The notes under the pieces were generated by a model, which was not told the DNA's origin, did not search any database, and saw only the letters and a list, made by a program, of their open reading frames with translations. The position numbers and the translations under genes were made by a program. This document shows positions 24,379 to 34,410 of a stretch of DNA of 64,000 bases, piece after piece. This stretch comes from Limonium bicolor (lineage: Eukaryota > Streptophyta > Magnoliopsida > Caryophyllales > Plumbaginaceae), in NCBI GenBank assembly GCA_023374045.1, contig CM041779.1:146879485-146943484 (forward strand), written 5' to 3'. Positions within the stretch are counted from its first letter, which is position 1. Each line of letters opens with the position of its first letter.

Positions 24379-25114
24379 CTAAAACTGCCTGAAAGTCAAA
24401 TTCAAACGTCCGGGTTTCAGATGTGTGGCATTTACCACTGCTGATGGTGCGGTATTCAGTTTGATCTTCTTGATACCGTGGTATAACATCCTTGATTGTC
24501 CACCCATAATTAACACATCACCTGATTTCAACACTAACTTCCTTGCGAGGTCACCACGCTTCTGCTCGCCATATATAAACACTGCGGTATCACCAATGGA
24601 CCAAGACACCACGGGTACTCCCTTACTAGAGACTCGGGTGACTCGTCCTTATCTTGGTGTAATCCCAACCGTCCACCCTTCTGGTAGAAGTTCACAATAC
24701 AAAGATCTGCCTTAACGTTCGGAATCGGTTCCGATTCAACTTGCTGAGCAATTCCCACGGCGTGGTTAACGACCGCAAGGAACTCCTCAGGTATACCTGG
24801 TACAGTTGCTTCATCTCAGCTCGCACTTCTTGATATGACTTGGTGTAAGGATTCCAGTCCTTACCCATGCACATCATCTTCAGCTTCATCTTCGAACCAC
24901 TCGGGTACGGGTGTGTAGAAACCTCCTGGTGCTGCTCCAAGTTCGTTGCATCGCCTGATGATGTGGATTTGTGCTTCCGGTGTCAGGTATCCATTTAAGA
25001 GTATCATACCTGGCTGGATAACCTGACATTGCTCCAGTGGGAATTCGGTGATGCTGATGGCTGTCTCTTCAGGGTTCGGTGTGGGCGGGATTGGATAACA
25101 GATATTGAAGGTTC
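24379..25114 (-). CDS. AlkB-type 2-oxoglutarate/Fe(II) dioxygenase domain inside the retrotransposon
   Basis: AlkB enzymes oxidatively remove alkyl or methyl groups from nucleic acids. About 245 residues match the family in order: IQPGMILLNGYLTPEAQ, ELGAAPGGFYTP, KMKLKMMCMGKDWNP, IVNFYQKGGRLGLHQDKDES with the HxD metal ligands (His 24657-24659, Asp 24651-24653), SIGDTAVFIYG, LKSGDVLIMGGQSRMLYHGI with the second metal His (24478-24480), and GRLNLTFRQF with the Arg residues that bind 2-oxoglutarate. A TAG at 24379-24381 ends it at the usual family C-terminus. By eye the closest relatives are plant ALKBH1-like proteins. Frame shifts of one or two bases lie near 24905, 24790 and 24620; all catalytic residues survive. 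It is preceded by a candidate intron that joins it in frame to gag. Length and content are those of a complete catalytic domain. Confidence 0.9.
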
Positions 25115-25238
25115 CTAAGTTTTCATTTCACATTATTCTTTAATTCACTACTTAGGTGATACATTAGACTCACTAATACAACACTCATGCATGAAATGCG
25201 GTAAGCAATCACTTTTCACTTAACAGTTTAGGTGGTAC
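25115..25238 (-). other. Candidate spliceosomal intron 3 (between zinc knuckles and AlkB)
   Basis: On the minus strand the donor is GACCAG|GTACC and the acceptor is GAAAACTTAG|GAACC, 124 bases. The sequence between has in-frame stops. Removal gives CCA-G/GA-ACC, a phase-1 junction that fuses the Gag tail PSSRP to GTFNICYPIPP at the head of the AlkB module. Confidence 0.75.
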
Positions 25239-25582
25239 CTGGTCTAGAAGAGGGTCCTGGTGCCTCAGACCGGTCCACTACATTCAGGGCGGCCTTGCCG
25301 GTCCCTGTTCCCTTCCCCTTCTGGGATTCAGTGTACTTCTTGTCAGAGGGCTGCTGCATGATCGCCTTTGGGTTCTCGTGGTCGCGGTAGTCTTACCCTT
25401 CCACTGCCCCTTTGGCTTATAGTTCCTACCATTGGGGTTCTGCCAGCACTCAAACTCGCGGTGCCCCATCTTCTGGCAGTAACGACACTGCACGTCGTTC
25501 CCCTTGCAGTCTTTGCCGGGGTGGTCTCCGTTACACCACTTACAGTAAAAGTGGCGCTCCGGTCCAGAGCCCGCGCTATCTG

Positions 25583-25661
25583 CTATAACAATACACAATC
25601 AATACTCACTTCACATCTTAACAACATATATTTCAACTTGACACATGGTTAATCAATTACC
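25583..25661 (-). other. Candidate spliceosomal intron 2 in gag
   Basis: The donor is CCTAAGG|GTAATTG and the acceptor is TTGTTATAG|CAGATAG on the minus strand, 79 bases. Splicing gives AAG-G/CA-GAT, phase 1, joining the linker SYPPK to ADSAGSGPERHFYCKWC just before the first zinc knuckle. Confidence 0.7.
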
Positions 25662-25918
25662 CTTAGGCGGGTAGGAGCGTAGAGGCTTTGCTGCATACGC
25701 ATATGTGAGCTTCAGTGGCTCATCGCTGTGGTGGTCTGGGCTTGGCCCTTGTCACCCTGGTACTGACTCTTCTGGGGCTGAGGGTAGTGTTTCTTTTTCT
25801 TTCCTCCCCCATACCCTTGCTGACTCTGGCCCTCATTCGTGACCTTGCGCTTGTGCGCATTCTCCTCGTCCCTCAGACGGACGGTAATCTCAACCTTAGC
25901 AGCGGCATGATAGCACTC

Positions 25919-26018
25919 CTGAATTTAGGATCAGCCATGCCCCGCAAAACAAAACTCACCAACTCACATCAACATTCACTTAAAGTATAACTGATTCACA
26001 ACACGGTATTTTAATTAC
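25919..26018 (-). other. Candidate spliceosomal intron 1 in gag
   Basis: The donor is CCTTGCAG|GTAATT and the acceptor is CTAAATTCAG|GAGTGC on the minus strand, exactly 100 bases. The unspliced frame stops soon after VIKIPCCESVIL. Splicing restores TTLQ/ECYHAAAKVEIT in phase 0. Confidence 0.75.
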
Positions 26019-26894
26019 CTGCAAGGTAGTATACTCAACTGGCCCCATCCCGTAGCGGAGACGGTGGCTAAGACCATTGTAGAACCGGTTCACCAGCACC
26101 CGGTTCGAGTATCCAAGGTCCGGTAACAGGTGGATAAGGTCGGTGAATGCGGTGTAGTAGTCATCAACCGACATCTTATCCCCCTGCCTCAGACTATCCA
26201 GCTCGAGGCGCTTAGCCTCTTGCACATGCACAGGGTAATACTTGCTCGCAGTAGAGCCGTGTACTCCCTCCAACCAAACGCAGGATCAGCCATCCTGTCC
26301 TCCTTCACAAGCTTCCACCAACTCTGTGCCGAACCCTTCAGGTAGTAAGCGGCAAGACGGACCTTAGCTTCAGCAGGTACTGCCAAGGTCTCGTAGGCGG
26401 TCTCCAGCCGGAGATGTACGCCTCCAGCTTACTAGGGTCGGTCTCCCCATTGAATGACGACGGTCTCAAATCAGCCAACGCCTTGACCCAATTGGTCTCT
26501 CGTGGCGGTGGTGGTGGTGGCTGAACACCGGGCTGTTGCCCCTGCTGCATCGCAGTAACCAACTGGGGTACCATCTGGGCACGGCGGCTGCTACTGCCTC
26601 AGCCCAGCCATGGTCTGTGCCGTAGTGTCGTCGCCCTGGTCACCCTCATCTCCAGTACCGCGCCCCGGCCTCTACCTCGTGGTCTACCTGACATCTGAAT
26701 TCACATGAACATTTCATTAGCATTATGCTTGCACACTTACCAATCCAACGATTGTAACATCTTCCCAGCAACAAGCTAATTCCACACTTAGTTAGTGGTT
26801 AACCTTCCCAATCTGTTCACCTAGGTAGCTAGGGTTGGGTTTTCTAACTCGGTATGTTTCTAGCTCGGTATTCTAGTCATCAGAGCGATACTTC

Positions 26895-26906
26895 GCTCTG
26901 ATACCA
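26895..26906 (-). promoter_or_regulatory. Primer binding site (initiator tRNA-Met)
   Basis: The minus strand reads TGGTATCAGAGC five bases inside the 5' LTR. This is the complement of the 3' end of plant initiator tRNA-Met, used to prime minus-strand DNA synthesis. Confidence 0.95.
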
Positions 26907-26911
26907 CTTTT

Positions 26912-29695
26912 TGTAACACCCCTACAACGCACTTACCAACTACCGAAATCGCAGCGGAATAAACATCTAAATAACAAAACTATGGTGCTACAACGCCGTT
27001 AACCACCCACGTGGTTAACTAGGCAGAATAAATACAAGAGTACCGGTCTGATGATCAGACTCCCGAGCATAGGTCCTAACATCCATACATAAACATAACC
27101 AAACCATACCGAGTATTTATTTTACATACCAACTGTAACCTTAAACACCTGTCACTGTAAACAACAGTACCAACATAAACAACACTACGGGAGCACAGGC
27201 GCATCCCGGGTTTATCTTACAAGATCCAAAAGTATTCCAACAACCTAGGATCTAGAGCCACTCCGCTTCTTCGATCCTCATCCTGCAGTAAAATATGGAG
27301 CCCCCAGAGGGGGTCAGCAACCTTTTGCTGGTATGGTTAACGCGCAGCCCATCGGCTACCGGGATACGCGCAACCAATTGTCATGATAACATGGCATTCA
27401 TTTTAAACATCCAACATATATAACATAGCTTAGCAAGGGAAATTGCGTAGCACAACAATAATACATAACACCATAAATCGGTTCACACAAGGAACCTTCC
27501 ACCATAATTAGTACATAGTGAGCCTAGAGATTAATGCCAATCTCATGCTAAGCTCGTTACCAACCTCGTTACCGTCCAGTTATATCGAACGGTTAACTTA
27601 AACCCAAGGCGTGTCGGATATAGTAATCCCAAGCACACCGAAAACAACATTCGTATGCCCCTGTGGCCCGACGTGAGTCAGTAAACTAGCTTTGGATAAG
27701 CTAAGGGAAAGTTGAAACCAAATTGGAATACAACCTATACATACACCAAGAGAGTCGAACCGGATAGACATCGACTCCCATCCATCACACGCGTGGCCGG
27801 AACATGACCGGACTCCTCACTTCCCCGGTTAGCACTTGTTAGTGATCATACAAATAAACTTGTTAAGTCACACACAACAAGTGTTTAGGTCTTGTTAGAC
27901 ACACCAAGGAAAGGAGTCACAACAATACAACATCATAATATATAACAACTGTAAACCTTTTCATGCCTTAGTCTTATAAGGTCGTAACACACAGAAAAGC
28001 AAACAACACCCAAGCCGGTGTAAACCGGTAGGCAACAGACTGCAAGAAAACCATACCTTGGTCCTTGCTTCGACTGTTCCCACCTTGAGAGAATCCTAAA
28101 CACATTTAGTAACGTCGGTCAATTAACGTACTAGTTCACCGTTAACATTAACTACTTCACATTTCTAGTTATTTTTTCCACATTTTGTTTTAACTTCCAC
28201 CTTTTAAAATGTCATAATAACTCTCCTAACATGTCTTATATAACTCTATAACATCCCTACTTATCCCCATCTTTAGACATCGTTTAATAACCTAGAACCA
28301 AATTTATAGTGGTCCGGGACTTGGTCCCTTACTTAGGTCCCGGACCTATACTAACAAATCCCCTCGGTTACTTTTAATGGGGTGGTCCGGGACTTCACCC
28401 AGGTCCTAAGTCCCGGACCATTCTAAGCAAATTCTCTCGGACAGTTTTAAGGGATTGGTCCGGGTCCTTGGACAAGAACCAAGTCCCGGACCTACGACCA
28501 CGTACAACTCTCGGTAATTTTTACACTCATGGTCCGGGACTTGTCCCATGACTTAGGTCCCGGACCCAATATACAGAACGACGTACTGGAATTTTTCATG
28601 CTCTGCTCGCAAGTTCTCTACACCTATCAGATATATAAACTTCCCAGTACACTTTATACTCAAAACTTCACCCAAATATACACCACATAACAACGTAGTG
28701 CACAATTTAAATTGCATAAATCTTAAACACTGAATTTCCACAATATATTTGCCTTTCACCTGCAAATACAAACAGCAGTACGTATGTCCCTTACTAGTCT
28801 CTTTGAGAACATTTTCTAAGTCATTTACCTTTGGCTCTTTAGGTAGTTTCAACAGACAACGTAAGTTTATTTTCCAAAGGAATTTTAAGCTACCTTTGGT
28901 TAACATAAAACATGGAGGAAACACCATTTTCTTTGAGTTTCCATACCTTGAAGCAAAGGAGAATAATAATACGTGAAAAGATGAACTCAAGCTCCTTCCA
29001 TGGAGATTCCTCTTGGCACCAAAGTGGAGCTCTTGAAGATTTGAAGGGACTAAGTCGAAGAGCTTGATGAAACTAAGAGATCGGTGGTCTCGGTTTTAGA
29101 TTTGGACAAGTGAGCAAGAAGTTACAAGGATTTGAAGTTGTATGTTGTGGTGGTGCTGTTCGATCGTGAAGGAGAGCAGCGAAGGGATGGCTACGTGAGA
29201 TAGTAAGGAAATGAGAGAATGAATGATTGTAGTTGCTTTTAGAGATATTTAATTATGTAAAGCAAATAGTGCTTTTTCAATTACACTTATCTACTCAATT
29301 AGCTAGTACGGGTGGTGATTCACCACATGCAAACCGACCCCATTTAATAAAAGGGGTTAATTAGTCTTTATTGCTCAATTAATTTACATATTAACATATA
29401 TTACAAACTAGCTTATTTTAGTTACTATTCATAAAACAAGGCACTTTGAAGCGAAATTCTGATTTCTTATTAATTTAAACTTCCAAATGTGATACTAAAT
29501 AGTACACATATTAATTAAAGAGTAATGATGGACATTTAGCCATTCAAAACTCATTTATAAGACAGTTTTCCATTTTTGGCAATTAATTGTATTTACTATT
29601 TATTAAATTGCTTACTAATGTTTCTAAGACTCTTTTTAGTCTTATTAATTTATTATTTAATATTTAAACCACTTATTAAGGTTTGGGGTATTTCA
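26912..29695 (-). mobile_element. 5' LTR of the minus-strand Tekay-like element
   Basis: This is the partner of 17775-20567, with the same termini and the same order of blocks. The outer end at 29695 abuts the ATTAT target duplication (29696-29700). It includes the second copy of the GGTCCGGGAC palindrome array. Confidence 0.95.
28311..28566. repeat. GGTCCGGGAC palindrome array, second LTR copy
   Basis: Same four-unit array as 19184-19439, in the other LTR. The palindrome arms are preserved while small indels occur in the spacers. Confidence 0.92.
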
Positions 29696-30412
29696 ATTAT
29701 TGTTTATTTTTTTATTTTTAGATGTTTATGTTAATGCATTAAAGGGATGATATGATTCACTAAATTTGATATTATGATTAATTTTAATTGATATTATGAC
29801 TCATCAATTAATAAGTGGTGAATTAGATAACAAACTTCATAACCGATAAAAAATCCTTATTGTTTTGTAGTGCATTATTATTGTTGTATGGTGTATTTTA
29901 AACCTTCTACGGTGAATCATTTATTTTTCATACATACAAAATATTATTTTGTGTTGTATTATTGTTTAATTTGTTTCTATTTTATATGTTTATAATGATA
30001 CACAAAAATGAAAATATGATTCATTAATTTTGATATTATGATTCATTAACTAATAAATAGTGTATTAAATAACAAACTACAGAACAAATACTGAATCATT
30101 ATTGTTTTGTGGTGTATTATTAATGTTATATGGTGTATTTTAAACTGTATGCGGTGAATCATAAGTGTCGTTAATATATGTTGATATGTACATATAACTA
30201 ACATAAATTTTTAAACTAGTCAAAACATATCCATGATTGATCTTGTTTTAAAGAGCTTGAATTTAGATAAACAATGGTGCAATTTTATTTATTTATTTTG
30301 GACTAGTAATTTAATAGTTACAATCATTTAGTGGCAATGAAATGTTTTTTGTTCTTTTGATTTGGGGAAATCAATGAGTATAGGTTTGTTCCGGCTCTCT
30401 GCTTCGATCTAA

Positions 30413-30745
30413 GGGCATCCACAATGATGGTGAGTGTCTTACCACATTTCTAGGGGCCACACCAACAAAATATATTATTTTACTTATTAAGAAACTTTCG
30501 TCTCACAATAGGGGAGTTCCTTAGCATTCTCCCTCCCCTTGCCAACTATTTTTACTTTAGCATTCTATTAAGAGTTTTTATTTGTTTTATTATCATTACA
30601 GTGTTATAGCCAATAATATTGATTTACAGAGCGTTCCTTAAATAAGGAACGATGAGAGAGAAATAAGAGGGAATCAACCACTATGGTAGTTTTTTAGGTT
30701 TCTTAGTGACACATAAGGGTGGAATCCACACCATTGTGGATACCC
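30413..30745. mobile_element. PIF/Harbinger (Tourist-type) MITE, 333 bp
   Basis: The ends GGGCATCCACAATG and CATTGTGGATACCC are terminal inverted repeats with one mismatch. TAA flanks both sides (30410-30412 and 30746-30748), the three-base duplication typical of PIF/Harbinger elements. There is no coding capacity. Confidence 0.88.
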
Positions 30746-30939
30746 TAAGATTTAAAATACTCAAAAAATACTAACATGTATTTTTTTCCAGCGTGGCATG
30801 TGGCTGCACCAAGTAAGGTGTGACCGTCCCGTACAATCGCTAGATTGTATTTTAGTAAGTCATCAGACACAATGCAATTGAAGTTTCAGTTGGATTAAAA
30901 AAGTTTTACACATTTTTATTTACTGAAACACGCTGTTTC

Positions 30940-31976
30940 ATGCGTTTGTCAAGATTCATGATTCAGAAAAACAAATGAATAAGTGGCTTAGCACGCAAGG
31001 TTGCAAGCGCGCTCAATCCACGACATGTGCCCTACCAGTCGGGCACCTGTCTGCGAGAGCTCCGTAGAACTTCTAGCACAGACAACCAGTCAGACACCAC
31101 ACAAAGATATCTCTTATGCTTAAAGATGAAAATCAAAGACAGAAGACTGCAAAGGATCGACACATTCAGTTAAGACACATACATCCACATCAGCAACTTG
31201 TTCAAGACAAGCTTGCGACAAAAGAAGAAGTTCATTAATGCACAAGATAACATAGCTATAAAAGAACATCATTACATAGCCATAATGAATTCAGAAGAGG
31301 ACATTTATGAGCATTTAATGAGCCAAACAAAATCATGCAAGTGGGGCACACAAGTGGTGATCGACCTATCAAGAAGGCTGCTGCCAACTTGACCAACCAT
31401 GAGGCGACACGTAGTTCAAGCCTCCAGATCAAGTTGAAGACTCTCTGCAAGTCTAGTGTGGTTGTTATGTGAATAATTGAAGTAGTAGTCGACTCCTAGA
31501 AGTCTAGGGATTAATAGGACGGTAGTTACATCCTAACAACCGTGTATATATACTTGCATTTATTCCATATGTAAGTAAGCCCTGTACGAGAGAAAAGATA
31601 GAGATAATCTGGACAAGTGTGGATCAGACTTAGGAGTGTGTGTAAGTTCTAGAGAGTTGGTGAGCTAGAGAGGACTGGGTAAGAGTATCAATACATTGGG
31701 TATTTGATAGGACGACAGGTCGGGGAACGGTCGGTGAACCGTAGGCCGATAGTCAGGAGAGGGTTGACGACTTTAGGGGTAAAGTCGAAACTGTCCTGGG
31801 AGTCCGTGTGTGGGGCAAGGGAGGTTGAGTGAATTTCATGTGTGTAAATTCTCAATCAAAATTTGTTTTCCAGTTTAAGTTTATCTCTCGTTCCTTCCCA
31901 AACTATCAAGGTTTATTATAGTCCACGATACGTCCACGACACATCGGGGACGCATCAGGAGCGCTTGCTGGTTTCA
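30940..31976 (+). mobile_element. 5' LTR of the Copia element, 5'-truncated
   Basis: Homology to the 3' LTR begins at ATGCGTTTGTCAAGATTC and continues to the shared end GCTTGCTGGTTTCA. The first 70 or so bases seen at 53839 (starting TGTTAAGACAAGATCC) are missing and replaced by unrelated sequence. Confidence 0.85.
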
Positions 31977-31978
31977 AT

Positions 31979-31990
31979 TGGTATCAGAGC
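31979..31990 (+). promoter_or_regulatory. Primer binding site (initiator tRNA-Met)
   Basis: TGGTATCAGAGC lies two bases after the LTR end. Confidence 0.95.
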
Positions 31991-32032
31991 GGGTCTCTTC
32001 TAGAAAGCTAACTGCTTTGGAAGACGATCAAG

Positions 32033-33546
32033 ATGTCTCATGCAAGCATTCTAGTAGTAGAAGAAGGTTCTGCACCAAATCGACCACCACTCTTCAATGG
32101 AGACAACTACACTCACTGGAAGAACAAGCTGGAGTTTCATATCAAGTCTGACGATCCAAGAATGTGGAGGGTGATAACACATGGAGAGTACACCTTCCAG
32201 AATCCTCAAGGACATGACATATCTATCGACATCATGACGGATGATCAAATCAAGAAGCTGGTATTCAACGCTCGAGCTGTAAGAATACTTCACTGTGCAC
32301 TACTACCTGAGCAATACTCCAAGATTGCTTCAGCTAAAACAGCCCAAGAGATTTGGAAAACTCTTGAGGTCACCTATGAAGGGAATGATGAGATAAAAAA
32401 GACTTGCATTGAGTTGCTACTCACTCACTGGGAGCTATTCAAGAAGGAAGAAAAGGAGAGCATTTCTGAAATGCATACAAGTTTCACTAAGCTGATCAAC
32501 GAAATGTTGGTGCTTGGAAGAACTATCTCTAACGAGGATCAAATTCGGAAGTTCCTCGGATCTCTTCATGTAACCTTTGAAAGCAAAGTCAATGCCATGC
32601 AAGAAGTGCATGATCTCTCCAAAATGTCTCTGACAGACATGCTAGGATCTCTAATGGCTTTCGAGTTAAAACTATAACACAGGAACTCAGGAAGCACGTC
32701 AAGAGATAGAGGGAAAGGCATAGCCCTTCAAGTAGCTGAAAATGAAAGGTCCGAGTTAGGAGACGACAATGATGAAATGGTCCTCTATGCTAAGAGGTAC
32801 ATTCAAAAGTTCATAAGAAATAAAATGGGGAAAGGCAAGGAGTCGGATGATCAGAGGAAGAGCAATGACAAGTGTTTTGAGTGTTCAAAACGCGGACATC
32901 ATATCAAAGACTGCCCTCAGCCATCGCGAGAGGACAACGACAGGGTCAAGAAGCCTGTCTGATGATCATTTAACAAAGGACCAAGGAAGGAAGCCTTCGT
33001 TGCCGCATGGGGAGATTCTGAACGGAGTGATGACAATCAAACCTCAGACAGCGACATTTCAGAAGATGAGAAGGCTCACCTATGCCCTGAAGAAGTGTGC
33101 TTGACGGCACAAGGCAATGATGTCTCAGAATCAAAAGAAGAAGAACAACAACAACATAAGGTGAACTATTCTAAACTTAGAAGGAGAATTCAAAAGGTTG
33201 AACTTCTAGGACTTAGAAAGTTTTCTCTTATATTAGTTGATCACCCAAAGGCATTAGAAACTGAAAACGATGAACTTTGAAAGAAAATGAAAAATTGAGA
33301 AAAACCTTGGATAAAAGCAAGGTAGATAATCTCATGAGGGCACTCATGAAATTACAAAGAGATTATAGTGAAATTCTCTCCGTTCATAAAAAATTGATGC
33401 ATGAAAAACAACCTGAAATCGATGAATTGATTGTTGCTCTTAACGCTAAAGAAAAGGAACTAGCTACCATCAAAGAAAAATATTCTAAGATAGGAGCTGT
33501 TTCCAAGACACCCATGAGGAGAAGCAAACGACAGGTCGGATACCGG
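32033..33546 (+). pseudogene. Copia gag (UBN2-type) with a CCHC zinc knuckle, interrupted
   Basis: The start is ATG at 32033 after a short leader. The first 214 residues are a typical Copia Gag: PPLFNGDNYTHWKNKLEF, KTAQEIWKTLEVTYEG, FTKLINEMLVLGRTISNED. A TAA at 32675 ends the frame. The continuation encodes the zinc knuckle CFECSKRGHHIKDC (about 32874-32915), an acidic segment, and a coiled-coil-like stretch (EKLRKTLDKSKVDNLMRALM) through 33546. There a hAT MITE splits the frame after RSKRQVG. Capsid and nucleocapsid functions are inferred from the family. Frame breaks near 32960 and 33280 show the copy is dead. Confidence 0.88.
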
Positions 33547-34410
33547 TAGGGGTGGCAATTCGGGTTAATGGGTCGGGTTGAAGCTCACCCATACCCAACC
33601 CGATTAAAATTGTATTGACCCATACCCGACCCAATAATATTCGGGTTACAAATTATCAACCCATACCCAACCCATATAAAATGATTAAACCCATACCCGA
33701 CCCGTTTAACCCAACATAATTAGGCTATGTAAAATTTAAAAGACCTGGAATTAATTTTTTTTATGATTGCTCAAACGGAATTACTAATGAATGAAATCAT
33801 ACATTCAATATGGTAGATATTCCAGAGTTTTCATTATCCTCCGTCTTTTTTCTTTTTCCACATACATGTCATGCTTAGTGGCACTTAACAGAAGAAGGTG
33901 ATGTGTACGCGTCTGGGCCAAATATAACTGTATTTTCTCCTTCAGAATGTAGAATCAAAACATAGACAAAAATCTTCAGAGTACAGAAGAGATAGGACCA
34001 CAGTGGGAGCTGTGGAGGACAGAGCAACACACTGTCTTTTGACAATCCACATAACGAATACTCTTGTTTTTACTTTATAAAGAAATACAATAAAGTAGTA
34101 TTATCAAATAAACAACCTCTCATCAAAAAGATACTACATAATCTGTATTATACTAATAGTAGGTTAGCACTTATTTAGTAATATATTTATATTTTTATCT
34201 AATTATTTATTTATTATTATTAATAAAATAAAATAAACGGGTCGGGTTGACTACGGGTTAGGACTTTAAACCCATACCCAACCCACAAATTTAATAGAAA
34301 ACCCATACCCGACCCAATAATTAAATGGGTCAATAATCGTGACCCAAGCCCGCTATTTTCGGGTTGGGTATGGGTCGGGTTATCGGGTTGGGTAAAAATT
34401 GCCACCCCTA
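33547..34410. mobile_element. hAT non-autonomous element (864 bp)
   Basis: TAGGGGTGGCAATT at the left and AATTGCCACCCCTA at the right are perfect 14-base terminal inverted repeats. The 8-base target duplication GATACCGG flanks it (33539-33546 and 34411-34418), as expected for hAT. Subterminal regions are packed with GGGTCGGGTT and ACCCGACCC repeats. There is no transposase. Confidence 0.95.

Larger units (their letters stand above)
25239..26694 (-). pseudogene. Tekay-type gag with two CCHC zinc knuckles and two introns
   Basis: The start is ATG at 26694-26692 (MSGRPRGRGRGA), followed by a proline-rich stretch and the Retrotrans_gag core (VKALADLRPSSFNGETDP, RLAAYYLKGSAQSWWKLV, GDKMSVDDYYTAFTDLIHLL). 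After candidate intron 1 comes a basic linker (CYHAAAKVEITVRLRDEENA). After candidate intron 2 come two zinc knuckles at about 25545-25430, CKWCNGDHPGKDC and CRYCQKMGHREFEC. The product would be the structural capsid/nucleocapsid protein. Exons are 26694-26019, 25918-25662 and 25582-25239. Small frame shifts lie near 26655, 26590, 26400, 25710 and 25390. The 3' end is joined by splicing to the AlkB module. Confidence 0.85.
17775..29695 (-). mobile_element. Complete Tekay-type chromovirus carrying an AlkB module
   Basis: The element runs from TGTAACACCCC to GGGGTATTTCA with LTRs of 2793 and 2784 bases. It is flanked by the 5-base target duplication ATTAT (17770-17774 and 29696-29700), so it is a bona fide insertion. 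In transcript order it has LTR, tRNA-iMet primer site, gag with two zinc knuckles, an AlkB-type dioxygenase domain, protease, RT, RNase H, integrase, chromodomain, two polypurine tracts and LTR. The LTRs differ mostly by one- to three-base indels, which points to a recent insertion. The coding region nevertheless has many small frame breaks. Confidence 0.95.
17400..30332. mobile_element. Inverted-repeat element B, split by the Tekay-like insertion
   Basis: The left arm 17400-17530 and right arm 30205-30332 are inverted repeats of each other: AAGTCCAAAATAA, CCTAAATTCAAG and CATGGATATGTTTTGAC on the left match the reverse complement on the right. They are homologous to the arms of element A. 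The remaining interior (17531-17774 and 29701-30204) is an imperfect tandem repeat of about 240 bases containing TGATTCATTA, ATTGTTTTGTAGTG and GTATGGTGTATTT. The complete Tekay-like element at 17775-29695 interrupts one of these units. No coding region is present. Confidence 0.5.

Noticed and set aside
26695..26740. Possible 46-base intron directly before the Tekay gag start codon (GTAAGTG...GAATTCAG)
   Set aside because: The signals look good, but 46 bases is shorter than the usual minimum for plant introns, and no coding frame tests the junction.
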